Shown here in pieces: positions 16,792-24,801 of a DNA stretch of 64,000 nucleotides. A model generated the notes under the pieces. That model was not told where the DNA came from, ran no database searches, and was given only the letters and a program-made list of their open reading frames with translations. A program made the translations under genes and the position numbers. This DNA comes from Agromyces aurantiacus (GTDB lineage: Bacteria > Actinomycetota > Actinomycetes > Actinomycetales > Microbacteriaceae). The number at the start of each line of letters is the position of its first letter. Position 1 is the first letter of the stretch. The stretch lies in contig NZ_JAFBBW010000001.1 in assembly GCF_016907355.1 (NCBI RefSeq), positions 620,001 through 684,000 on the forward strand. The letters run 5' to 3'.

Positions 16792-17810
16792 GCCGATCCG
16801 GCTCCGGGAGCGTCCTGCCCCGGCGGCTGCGATCCCTCCGCGTTCCGCGCCCGGCGCACGATCGCGCGGCCGACGAGCCCGGCGACCGCGACCACGACGG
16901 CCACCACGAGTGGCGGCACGACGAGGCTCGGCATGGTCAGTGCCATCCCGAAGACGTCCACCGCGTACTCGATCATGAGCTGCGGGTCCTTGGCGAGCAC
17001 CCGGCTCCCCGCGGCGTTCGAGACCCCCGTGACGAGCGCCGGAGCGACCCACAGGAGCACGAGCCCGAAAAGCGCCGCGAGCACCCGGCCGACGGTCCGC
17101 AGCCCCGCCCACGCGATCGCCGCGCCGACGATGACGGGCGGGATCCATCGCACCAGGCTCAGCGCCCACGACAGGTCGGTCGTCGGGACGAGGCCGCGCG
17201 GGGCGATCAGGCCGGTGAACCACGACACCGAGGCGACCGCGGCGATGCTCAGCCCCACGACCGCACCGGCTTTGGGCGCCGATGCCACGAGCAGCATGAC
17301 GAGCACGCCGACGAGCACCGACAGCGTCGCGATCGCGACGAGCGCCGCCAGGTACAGCGTCGACTCGGAGCGCTCCTCGAGGCCCGCCTCCACCAGGACC
17401 GCGGACTGGACGACGGCGACGACCTGCACGGCCAGCAGGCCTGCGAGCGCCGCGGCGACCCCGGACCTCGGGCGCCGTGCGCGGGTCGCGCGCACGACGA
17501 TGCCGGCGATCGTCGCGCCCGTCACCATGATGGCGACGATCAGGGTCAGCATGTACTGGCTGAAGGGCAGCAGCGCGATCGGCATGTCTTGCGGCAGCGT
17601 CTGCGTCGCCCAGAGGTTCTGCAGCGGCAGCCGCATGCCCGTGACGATCCAGGGCAGCAGGCCGATCAGCGCCGAGCCCACGCCGATGAGCAGGTAGGCC
17701 CACCAGGGGATGGGTCGTGGCGGCGTCAAGGGCCCGGCCGCCGTCGCGTCGTGGCGGTCGGGACGGGCATCGGATGCGGCGTCGGCGGGTCGGGTCTCAG
17801 CGGATTCCAC
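16788..17810 (-). CDS. Polytopic membrane protein, unknown function
   Basis: 340 aa with a polar N-terminal tail (about 1-32, Asp/Ala/Pro-rich) and seven to eight hydrophobic helices beginning PIPWWAYLLIGVGSALIGLL, the last near residue 290-318, then a short polar tail. I see no transporter or enzyme signature. The pattern of many small-residue helices resembles uncharacterised actinobacterial membrane proteins. The ATG at 17810 lacks a clear ribosome site. Its stop shares CTAG with the convergent LacI gene. Confidence 0.75.
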   Translation of the reverse strand: MESAETRPADAASDARPDRHDATAAGPLTPPRPIPWWAYLLIGVGSALIGLLPWIVTGMRLPLQNLWATQTLPQDMPIALLPFSQYMLTLIVAIMVTGATIAGIVVRATRARRPRSGVAAALAGLLAVQVVAVVQSAVLVEAGLEERSESTLYLAALVAIATLSVLVGVLVMLLVASAPKAGAVVGLSIAAVASVSWFTGLIAPRGLVPTTDLSWALSLVRWIPPVIVGAAIAWAGLRTVGRVLAALFGLVLLWVAPALVTGVSNAAGSRVLAKDPQLMIEYAVDVFGMALTMPSLVVPPLVVAVVVAVAGLVGRAIVRRARNAEGSQPPGQDAPGAGSA

Positions 17811-17930
17811 GGCGTCTCGTCTCGTCGGTCACGGTAGGGCGTAGCGGTACGGTAGCCGCGCCGGACCCGGTGCGGCGGGATTCCGGCGCGAGCCGCGAGC
17901 CGCGAGCCGCGCTCGCGTCCTGGCCCGCGC

Positions 17931-17969
17931 GGACCGGCCTCCCGAGCGGGATGCTCGGGAGGCCGGTCC
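17931..17969 (-). terminator. Strong terminator-type hairpin after the M28 peptidase gene
   Basis: A perfect 17-bp stem (17931-17947 with 17953-17969) encloses a 5-nt loop GGGAT. It starts 19 bp beyond the peptidase stop codon and precedes the next gene on the same strand by 120 bp. There is no clear U tract, as is common in high-GC actinobacteria. Confidence 0.85.
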
Positions 17970-17987
17970 GTTCGGCGATTCAGCGTG

Positions 17988-19628
17988 TCAGCGCCGGAAG
18001 TGCGAGCCCAGGCGGTCGCCCGCGTTCGAGCCCGCGACCGGCGAGGCCTTGCCCGTGCCGTTCACCGAGCTCGTCGACATGGCGTAGGTGAGGATCGCGT
18101 GCGCGGCCGCGTCGGCCATCTCCTCGAGCGCCGTCGTGTTGATGTTGGTGATGACGCCCTCGTACTCGAGCGCGCCGCCGTACGCGGCGTTGAGCGCCTC
18201 GTACAGGCCGGCGTCGGCGCCGTCGCCGATCGGGTCCATGCTGTCGCACGGCTGGTGGTAGCACGGGTCGTACGACACCGGCTCACCGTCGAACGTCGCG
18301 AGCCCGCCGTAGAGGTCGACCTGGTCGGCCGTCTTGGCGTCCTCGGCACCCGTGAACAGGCCGCCGGCCGGGATCCCGGCGCTGATGAACGCGTCGTAGT
18401 CCGACCGTCCGTCGAACGCGGTGGGCTCCGAGGCCAGGCCCTGCGAGGCGAAGTACTCCTCGAAGGTGCGCTCGATGTGCGCGCTGCCGTTGGGGCCCGT
18501 GATGCCGAACGCGCCGCCGTCGCCGTCGTAGATGAAGCGCGCGTAGTTCGGCGAGCCGATCATGTCGAAGTTGAGGTACAGCTGGATGTCCTTCACCTCC
18601 GACTTCGAGAGCGAATCGACGTAGAACTGCGAGCCGACGAGGCCGGCCTCCTCGGCGCCCCACCACGCGAAGCGCACGGTGTTCCGCGGCTCGATGCCCA
18701 GGTCGGCCATCTGCAGCGCGGTCTCGAGCAGCGTCGCCGAGCCGGTGCCGTTGTCCTCGATGCCCGGGCCGTCGGGCACCGAGTCGAGGTGCGAACCGGC
18801 CATCACGACGCGGTCGTCGCGACCGGTCGGCGTCTCGGCGATGAGGTTCGACGTCGGGACATCGAGCTCGATGAGCGTGTCGGTCTTGAGGTGGACGACC
18901 ACCTCGCCCGACTCGAGGAGCGTGGCGAGGTCGTTGCCGATCTCGAACGACGTCCCGACGACCGGGAGGTCGTCGCTGAACTGGTCGCCGAGCGTCGCGT
19001 TGAGCGTCTCGGTGCGGCCCTCCTGGCCCTCGTTGAAGATGATCACGCCGACCGCGCCGGCGTCGTACGCGTTCGCGGCCTTCACCGCGAAGTCGCACGT
19101 GCCGCGCTGCACGAGTGCGATGTTCCCGGCGGTGAAGCCGTCGAAGTCGGATGCCTCGCACCCGCTGTTCGACGTGCTCGCGGTCGCGCCCGGAGGCAGG
19201 ACCAGGTCGACGGCCTCGAGCGGTGCCGTCACGTCGCCGCTGCCCGAGTACTCGGCCGTGAAGAAGTCCACGCCCGGAACATAGGTCGTCGGGTTCGGCG
19301 AGAGCTGCTCGAACTCGGGCGCCGACAGCTCGCGGAACGAGTTGAACGTGAAGTCCTGCCTCGTCACCTCGTAGCCCGCGCCGAGGAGCGCGCTCTCGAT
19401 GTAGTCGATGGATGCGTCGTAGCCCGACGTGCCGCTCGCGCGCGTCCCGTCGTTGGCGTCGGCGATCCCCTGGAGGTCATCGAGATGACCCATGATCGCG
19501 TCGGCGGTCACGGCGTCGCGCAAGGCCGTCGTGTCGGTGGGCACGGCGGCGTTGGCGGTGGTCGTGGCCATGGTGATCGCGGCGGTGACCGCCACGACGC
19601 CCACGGCCGTCCTGCTGGTTCTCTTCAC
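17988..19628 (-). CDS. Secreted M28-family metallo-aminopeptidase with PA domain
   Basis: 546 aa. A Sec signal peptide (positive KRTSR, hydrophobic core, cleavage near TANAA) marks export. Residues about 130-240 are a protease-associated insert (VQRGTCDFAVKAANAYDAGAVG). The di-zinc site reads His280 (GSHLDSVPDGPG), Asp292 (IEDNGTGSAT), Glu326/327 (WGAEEAGLVGS), Asp355 (NFDMIGSPN) and His458 in CYHQPCD. This layout matches Streptomyces griseus aminopeptidase, which removes hydrophobic N-terminal residues. GTG at 19628 has AGGGAG 6 nt before it. A strong hairpin terminates the transcript. Confidence 0.95.
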   Translation of the reverse strand: MKRTSRTAVGVVAVTAAITMATTTANAAVPTDTTALRDAVTADAIMGHLDDLQGIADANDGTRASGTSGYDASIDYIESALLGAGYEVTRQDFTFNSFRELSAPEFEQLSPNPTTYVPGVDFFTAEYSGSGDVTAPLEAVDLVLPPGATASTSNSGCEASDFDGFTAGNIALVQRGTCDFAVKAANAYDAGAVGVIIFNEGQEGRTETLNATLGDQFSDDLPVVGTSFEIGNDLATLLESGEVVVHLKTDTLIELDVPTSNLIAETPTGRDDRVVMAGSHLDSVPDGPGIEDNGTGSATLLETALQMADLGIEPRNTVRFAWWGAEEAGLVGSQFYVDSLSKSEVKDIQLYLNFDMIGSPNYARFIYDGDGGAFGITGPNGSAHIERTFEEYFASQGLASEPTAFDGRSDYDAFISAGIPAGGLFTGAEDAKTADQVDLYGGLATFDGEPVSYDPCYHQPCDSMDPIGDGADAGLYEALNAAYGGALEYEGVITNINTTALEEMADAAAHAILTYAMSTSSVNGTGKASPVAGSNAGDRLGSHFRR

Positions 19629-19835
19629 GGTTTCTCCCTGCGACTCTGCAGTGGTTCCGGGCCTGGTGGACCCGGCCGGATGATGCCGGCGGGCGCTGGT
19701 GCCGCACCGCCGGTCCGTCCACCCTCGTTCGGGGGGAAGTCGGAAGTCAAGGGGTCGACCCGAGAAATCGGAGGGATGGGTCCGTTCGTCGAATGCTGTC
19801 CGCGGGTTCGCTTCAGGACCCCCGGCGCTCCTGAT

Positions 19836-19892
19836 CGAGTTGCCACTTGCGCCGGGTGTCCGTGCTCGATTCCCGGCGGAAGTGGCGACTCG
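19836..19892. repeat. Third copy of the 56-bp hairpin repeat, downstream of the MFS gene
   Basis: CGAGTTGCCACTT...CGCCGGG (19836-19856) pairs with 19872-19892 over 21 positions with one G-T wobble and one mismatch; the loop is 15 nt. The core GAGTTGCCACTT and CCCGGCGGAA are shared with the two copies near rhaB, the total length is identical, and the flank positions that differ still pair. It lies 24 bp past the stop of the minus-strand MFS gene. The rest of the 287-bp gap up to the peptidase start shows no other structure I can name. Confidence 0.85.
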
Positions 19893-19915
19893 AGCGCCTG
19901 GCGCGGGTGAGGCGA

Positions 19916-21376
19916 TCAGGTGCCGGATGTCGCGGGCGCCGGCGGGCACGGCGTGGCGCGGGGTGGGCCGCCCGGGCGGTCCTTCGCGCCGGCGTGCGGC
20001 GCGGTGCGCCGGACGACGTCGACCGGCGCGGTGCGCTCGATGCCGCGGACCGGCGCGGTGCGCTCGACCACGTCGACCGGGCGCGTGACCGGCACGGCGA
20101 TCGCCGCGGTCGGCGCCTCGGCGTAGGCGAGCGTGAGCCGCGGCATCCGCCCGTCGACCGGATGGCGCACCACCCGAAGGCCGCGACCGACGATGAGCCA
20201 GCCGAGGCCGACGAGCGCGGCGACGGCCGCCGCGGCGGCGGCGACGCCGAGCGCCCAGCGCGGGCCCCACGCGTTCGCGACCGCGCCCACGATCGGCGCG
20301 CCGATGGGCGTGCCGCCCGCGAGGATCGCCATGTAGATCGCCATGACGCGCCCGCGCAGCAGCGGGTCGGTCGTGGTCTGCACGTACCCGTTGGCCGTGG
20401 TGAGCATGGTGACGATCGTGAAGCCGATGAACACGGTCGACGCCGCGAAGAGCCAGTACGTCGGCATGAGCGCCGCGACCGTCGCGGCGACGCCGAAGAA
20501 GGCCACGGCGGCGATGATCACGCGGATGCGGGCCCGCTCGCGCTTGGCCGCGAGCAGCGCGCCCGTGAGCGAGCCGATCGCGAGGATCGACGACAGCAGG
20601 CCGTACTCGCCCGCGCCGCGGCCGAACTCGACGGCCATGGTCGAGGAGAAGATCGGGAAGTTCATGCCGAAGGCGCCGATGAGGAACACCATGACGAAGA
20701 CGACGACGAGGTCGGGCCGGCCGGCCGCATAGCGGAAGCCCGCGGCGAACGCGCCGCGCTCACGGGGGGCCCGCGGCACGCGGCGCAGCTTCGATCCGCG
20801 CAGCTTCGCGAGGGCGACGAGCACCGCGACGAACGTGACGGCGTTGATGACGAAGACCCAGCCGGTGCCGACCAGCACGATGAGCAGGCCTGCGAGCGCC
20901 GGGCCGATCATGCGTGCGGCGTTGAAGGAGGCCGAGTTCAGCGCGACCGCGTTCGACATGTTCGACGACGACACGAGGTCGGCGACGAAGGTCTGACGGG
21001 CCGGCACGTCGATCGCGTTGGCGATGCCGAACAGGGTCGCGAAGAGGTAGAGGTGCCAGAGCTCGGCGTGGCCGAGGATCAGCAGGGCGCCGAGCGCGAG
21101 GCCGAGCAGCATCATGGCCGACTGCGTGATCATGAGGACCTTGCGGCGCTCGAAGCGGTCGGCGATGAGCCCGGTGACGGGCACGAGCAGCAGCTGCGGC
21201 GCGAACTGGAGCGCCATGGTGATGCCCACGGCGAAGGCGTCGTTGTCGGTCAGCTCGGTGAGCACGACCCAGCTCTGGGCCGTGGCCTGCATCCAGGCGC
21301 CGATGTTGGAGATGAGCGCGCCGACGAACCAGATGCGGTAGTCGACCGACGCGAGGGAGCGGAACATGGCCTTCAC
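19916..21376 (-). CDS. MFS transporter of the drug-exporter (enterobactin exporter EntS-like) type
   Basis: 486 aa with about 12 membrane helices. Diagnostic MFS loop motif GLIADRFERRKVLMITQ follows TM2, and RGRVMAIYMAILAGG plus GAPIVGAVANAWG lie in the second half. The early FRSLASVDYRIWFVGALISNIGAWMQ is typical of the family of multidrug/siderophore exporters. The GTG start overlaps the MarR stop (GTGA), with AGGAGG 11 nt upstream; ATG at 21367 is an alternative. The cytoplasmic C-terminus has three 9-residue repeats (RTAPV type). Coupled to a MarR repressor, it probably exports a toxic compound. Confidence 0.9.
   Translation of the reverse strand: MKAMFRSLASVDYRIWFVGALISNIGAWMQATAQSWVVLTELTDNDAFAVGITMALQFAPQLLLVPVTGLIADRFERRKVLMITQSAMMLLGLALGALLILGHAELWHLYLFATLFGIANAIDVPARQTFVADLVSSSNMSNAVALNSASFNAARMIGPALAGLLIVLVGTGWVFVINAVTFVAVLVALAKLRGSKLRRVPRAPRERGAFAAGFRYAAGRPDLVVVFVMVFLIGAFGMNFPIFSSTMAVEFGRGAGEYGLLSSILAIGSLTGALLAAKRERARIRVIIAAVAFFGVAATVAALMPTYWLFAASTVFIGFTIVTMLTTANGYVQTTTDPLLRGRVMAIYMAILAGGTPIGAPIVGAVANAWGPRWALGVAAAAAAVAALVGLGWLIVGRGLRVVRHPVDGRMPRLTLAYAEAPTAAIAVPVTRPVDVVERTAPVRGIERTAPVDVVRRTAPHAGAKDRPGGPPRATPCPPAPATSGT
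19997..20077. repeat. Three tandem 27-bp repeats in the MFS C-terminal coding region
   Basis: Units at 19997-20023, 20024-20050 and 20051-20077 share CGGCGCGGTGCGC and keep frame, giving a 9-residue repeat (VDVVERTAP-like) in the cytoplasmic tail. Copy number may vary between strains. Confidence 0.85.
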
Positions 21377-21834
21377 TGGTCGGTGAGCCTCCTGAGGATG
21401 TCGGTTGCGGCGGCGATGGTGTTCCGCTCGTCGGGGGTGAGGGTCGCGAGTCGCTTGGCGAGCCAGGCGTCGCGTCGGCGTCGGGTCTCGCGGACGATCT
21501 CGTGGCCCGCGGGGGTCGCGTGCAGCAGGATCTTGCGGCCGTCGTCGGGGGAGCCCTCGCGCACGAGCAGTCCCGACTCGACGAGGCAGTTCACGGTGCG
21601 GTTCATCGAGGGCGGGGTGACCCGCTCGAGCTCGGCGAGCCGGCCGGGGGTCAGCGGGCCCTCGCTCGCCGTCCACGCGAGCGCGGCGTACTGGGTCGCG
21701 CTGAGCTCGGTGTCGGCACGTTCCTGCCGCATGCGGCGAGCGAGCCGCATGACCGAGAGTCGCAGTTCGGTGCTCTGCTCGGCGAGCGTGGCCCGCCGCG
21801 CGCGAGCGGGTGCCGGAGCGAGGGTGTCGGTCAT
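21373..21834 (-). CDS. MarR-family transcriptional regulator
   Basis: 153 aa winged helix dimer. The core reads LSATQYAALAWTASEGPLTP, LAELERVTPPSMNRTVNCLVESGLLVRE and the wing GSPDDGRKILLHATPAG. It sits directly upstream of and coupled to an MFS exporter, the usual arrangement in which the regulator represses exporter and itself until a ligand binds. The ATG at 21834 is 6 nt after a -10-like TATGCT (21846-21841), suggesting a leaderless mRNA. An inverted repeat overlaps that hexamer. Confidence 0.92.
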   Translation of the reverse strand: MTDTLAPAPARARRATLAEQSTELRLSVMRLARRMRQERADTELSATQYAALAWTASEGPLTPGRLAELERVTPPSMNRTVNCLVESGLLVREGSPDDGRKILLHATPAGHEIVRETRRRRDAWLAKRLATLTPDERNTIAAATDILRRLTDQ

Positions 21835-21838
21835 GTAG

Positions 21839-21864
21839 TTAGCATAACAAATTAGTGTGGCTAA
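21839..21864 (-). promoter_or_regulatory. MarR operator and promoter -10
   Basis: TTAGC (21839-21843) and GCTAA (21860-21864) form an inverted repeat in an unusually AT-rich stretch. The -10-like TATGCT for the marR-MFS pair lies inside it. The position fits autorepression. Confidence 0.6.
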
Positions 21865-22060
21865 TGATTCCGGATGGCTCGGCCGCCCGCGCCGTGCCGG
21901 TGCGGAGTCGTGTCGCGCGGCGTGGATCGCCGCGCTCCGCGAGGCACGCCGAGCGCACGCCTGCAGAGCGACGGCGGCCCGACCGCGGCCGCCGCCGCCC
22001 GACATCCGCCCGCCGCGCGAGCGAAACACCTCCGAAACGCCCGGCTGGAACGCTCTCGGC

Positions 22061-23872
22061 ATGGGCAGCCTCTTCGACGGATACGCGGCGACCCGATCGC
22101 GTCGGCGCACCAGCGCGCGCCCGTGGGACGAGATGTTCCCCACCGGAGCGAGAGCCGTGCGCGAGCCGTACCGCGAGCTCTACCCGGCCCTCGCGCGCAT
22201 GACGCAGGACGAGCTGCGGGGCCGGACCGACGCGCTCGCGAGCTCGTACCTCGCGCAGGGCGTCACCTTCGACTTCGCGGGGGAGGAGCGGCCGTTCCCG
22301 CTCGACGCCGTCCCGCGCGTCATCTCGTCGTCCGAGTGGAACGTCGTCGAGGCGGGCGTCGCGCAGCGCGTCCGCGCGCTCGAACGGTTCCTCGGCGACG
22401 TGTACGGACCGCAGGCCGCGGTGCGCGACGGCGTCATCCCGGCCGCGCTGATCAGCTCGTCCACGCACTTCCACCGCCAGGCGGCCGGCATCGTGAGCGC
22501 GAACGGCGTGCGCATCCACGTCGCGGGCATCGACGTCATCCGCGACGAGGTCGGCGCCTGGCGCGTGCTCGAGGACAACGTGCGCGTGCCGAGCGGCGTG
22601 AGCTACGTGATCTCCAACCGCCGGGTCATGGCCCAGACGCTGCCCGAGCTGTTCACCTCGATGCGCGTGCGCCCCGTCGGCGACTACCCGAACCGGCTGC
22701 TGCAGGCGCTGCGCGCGAGCGCGCCCGAGGGCGTGGACGACCCGACCGTCGTGGTGCTCACGCCCGGCGTCCACAACTCGGCGTACTACGAGCACACGCT
22801 GCTCGCCCGACTCATGGGCGTCGAGCTCGTCGAGGGCCGCGACCTGTTCTGCTCGGGCGGCCGCGTGTGGATGCGCACGACGGCCGGGCCGACCCGCGTC
22901 GACGTCGTCTACCGCCGAGTCGACGACGAGTTCCTCGATCCGCAGCAGTTCCGGCCCGACTCGGTGCTCGGCGCGCCGGGCCTCATGCTCGCGGCCCGCC
23001 TCGGGCACGTCACGATCGCGAACGCGGTCGGCAACGGCGTCGCCGACGACAAGCTCGTCTACACGTACGTGCCCGACCTCATCCGCTACTACCTCGGGGA
23101 GGAGCCGATCCTGCCGAACGTCGACACGTGGCGGCTCGAGGAGCCCGAGGCGCTCGCCGAGGTGCTCGACCGCCTCGACGAGCTCGTCGTGAAGCCCGTC
23201 GACGGGTCGGGCGGCAAGGGCCTGGTGGTGGGGCCGGATGCCTCGCGGTCGACGCTCGCGGAACTGCGCGGGCGCCTGCGCAAGGACCCGCGCGGCTGGA
23301 TCGCCCAGCCCGTCGTGCAGCTCTCGACCATCCCGACGCTGGTCGAGGACGGCATGCGCCCGCGGCACGCCGACCTGCGCCCGTTCGCGGTCAACGACGG
23401 GACCGACGTGTGGGTGCTGCCGGGCGGGCTCACCCGGGTCGCCCTGCCCGAGGGCCAGCTCGTCGTGAACTCCAGCCAGGGCGGCGGGTCGAAGGACACC
23501 TGGGTGCTGGATGACGCGAACGTGACGGGTCCCATCGTGGGGCTCGTGCCCGCGCGCCGGCCGGGCGGGGTCGGGGGAGTGGTCGCCGACCAGGCGACGT
23601 CGGCCGCGACGGCGACGCCGGCCGTGACGCCGACCGCGTCCACGCCCGTCGTCGAGGCCGAGCAGGTGGCTCCGCACCGCGGCCACCGCCCGGAGTCGTC
23701 GCCGCAGGACGAGGACGCGCCCGTGCGCCAACAGCAGCAACAGCAGCAGCAACGACGGATGCGCGGGTCGAGGAGGGCGCGCAGCGCCCGTCTCGAGACC
23801 CTGTCCCACGACGGGTCTCGAGACGCCGACTCCGTCGGCTCCTCGACCACCACCGACGAGGAGGTGCGCTGA
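22061..23872 (+). CDS. Circularly permuted ATP-grasp protein (type 2) with extended tail
   Basis: 603 aa. Residues about 1-490 match the circularly permuted ATP-grasp family: YRELYPALARMTQDEL, ERPFPLDAVPRVI, WRVLEDNVRVPSGVSYVI, VVVLTPGVHNSAYYEH, ELVEGRDLF, and the nucleotide-binding LVVKPVDGSGGKG. Such proteins are predicted to form amide bonds, and the operon with alpha-E and transglutaminase genes is a recurrent module whose substrate is unknown. After KDTWVLD the protein continues for about 100 residues of low-complexity sequence, including eight consecutive Gln and a tail encoded by an 83-nt cloverleaf repeat. The start ATG has no clear ribosome site. The stop overlaps the next gene. Confidence 0.9.
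   Translation: MGSLFDGYAATRSRRRTSARPWDEMFPTGARAVREPYRELYPALARMTQDELRGRTDALASSYLAQGVTFDFAGEERPFPLDAVPRVISSSEWNVVEAGVAQRVRALERFLGDVYGPQAAVRDGVIPAALISSSTHFHRQAAGIVSANGVRIHVAGIDVIRDEVGAWRVLEDNVRVPSGVSYVISNRRVMAQTLPELFTSMRVRPVGDYPNRLLQALRASAPEGVDDPTVVVLTPGVHNSAYYEHTLLARLMGVELVEGRDLFCSGGRVWMRTTAGPTRVDVVYRRVDDEFLDPQQFRPDSVLGAPGLMLAARLGHVTIANAVGNGVADDKLVYTYVPDLIRYYLGEEPILPNVDTWRLEEPEALAEVLDRLDELVVKPVDGSGGKGLVVGPDASRSTLAELRGRLRKDPRGWIAQPVVQLSTIPTLVEDGMRPRHADLRPFAVNDGTDVWVLPGGLTRVALPEGQLVVNSSQGGGSKDTWVLDDANVTGPIVGLVPARRPGGVGGVVADQATSAATATPAVTPTASTPVVEAEQVAPHRGHRPESSPQDEDAPVRQQQQQQQQRRMRGSRRARSARLETLSHDGSRDADSVGSSTTTDEEVR
23766..23848. repeat. 83-nt cloverleaf-like palindromic element inserted in frame
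   Basis: An outer 10-bp stem (GGTCGAGGAG 23766-23775 with CTCCTCGACC 23839-23848) encloses three hairpins: GGCGC-GCA-GCGCC (23776-23788), a 13-bp stem CGTCTCGAGACCC/GGGTCTCGAGACG (23789-23801/23813-23825) and CCGAC-TCC-GTCGG (23826-23838). The parts abut with at most no unpaired bases, like a four-way junction. It is translated as the end of the ATP-grasp protein. It looks like a dispersed REP-type repeat inserted into the gene. Confidence 0.9.
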
Positions 23873-24801
23873 TGCTGAGCCGCATCGCCGAGTCGCTCTT
23901 CTGGATCGGCCGCTACATCGAGCGCAGCGACGGCACCGCGCGCATCCTCGACGTGCACCTGCAGCTCCTCCTCGAGGACCCGTGGATCGACGAGGACACC
24001 GCCTGCCGGGCGCTGCTCTCGGTGATGGGCAGCGAGCCGCGCGGCGACGGCCCGCTCGGCCGCCACGACGTGATCGCGCTGCTCGCGGTCGACCCGTCCC
24101 ATCCGGCCTCGATCGCGCACTCGATCACCGCCGCGCGCGAGAACGCCCGCCGGGCGCGCGAGATCGTGTCGACCGAGCTGTGGGAGGCCCTCAATCACAC
24201 GAACGCGCGCATGCCGCGGTACGTGGCATCCGACAAGACCCACGAGTTCTTCCGCTGGGTGCGCGATCGTGCGGCGCTCGCGCTCGGCGTCGTCGACTCG
24301 GCGACGAGCCGCGACGAGGCGTGGCACTTCTTCAACCTCGGCCGCGCGATCGAACGCGCCGACATGACCGCGCGCCTGCTGGCCACGCGGTCGCTCACCG
24401 AGGCGAGCGGCCCGAGCTGGACCACCATCCTCCGCAGCTGCGGCGGGTACGAGGCGTACCTGCGCAGCTACCGCGGCGTCCCGTCGACGCAGTCGGCGGC
24501 CGAGTTCCTGCTGCTCGACCGGCTGTTCCCGCGCTCGATCATCTCGAGCGTCATCCGCGCCGAGGAGTCGCTGCGCGAGATCGACCCCCGCGCGGGCCGG
24601 GTCGGCGTGACCGACCAGGCGCAGCGGCTGCTCGGCCAGATCCGCTCCGAGCTCGAGTACCGGCCGATCGCCGAGATCCTCCACGATGTCGCGGGCCATA
24701 TGGAGCACGTGCAGGAGGTCGTCTCGGCGGCGAGCGACGCGATCCGCCACCGCTACTTCCCGGCGAGCGTCGTGCCCGTCTGGATCGGGGAGGTCTCGTG
24801 A
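23872..24801 (+). CDS. Alpha-E domain protein
   Basis: 309 aa, almost entirely alpha-helical. It opens with MLSRIAESLFWIGRYIERS, the hallmark of the alpha-E family, and continues with ARENARRAREIVSTELWEALN and HFFNLGRAIERADMTARLL. It acts as the obligate partner of circularly permuted ATP-grasp proteins; the biochemical role is unknown. ATG overlaps the stop of the ATP-grasp gene and its own TGA overlaps the transglutaminase GTG, so all three are translationally coupled in a fixed order. Confidence 0.92.
   Translation: MLSRIAESLFWIGRYIERSDGTARILDVHLQLLLEDPWIDEDTACRALLSVMGSEPRGDGPLGRHDVIALLAVDPSHPASIAHSITAARENARRAREIVSTELWEALNHTNARMPRYVASDKTHEFFRWVRDRAALALGVVDSATSRDEAWHFFNLGRAIERADMTARLLATRSLTEASGPSWTTILRSCGGYEAYLRSYRGVPSTQSAAEFLLLDRLFPRSIISSVIRAEESLREIDPRAGRVGVTDQAQRLLGQIRSELEYRPIAEILHDVAGHMEHVQEVVSAASDAIRHRYFPASVVPVWIGEVS

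Noticed and set aside
23731..23756. Frameshift in the CAG-rich run of the ATP-grasp gene
   Set aside because: The frame stays open to a stop that overlaps the next start exactly (ATGA), so the reading is coherent.
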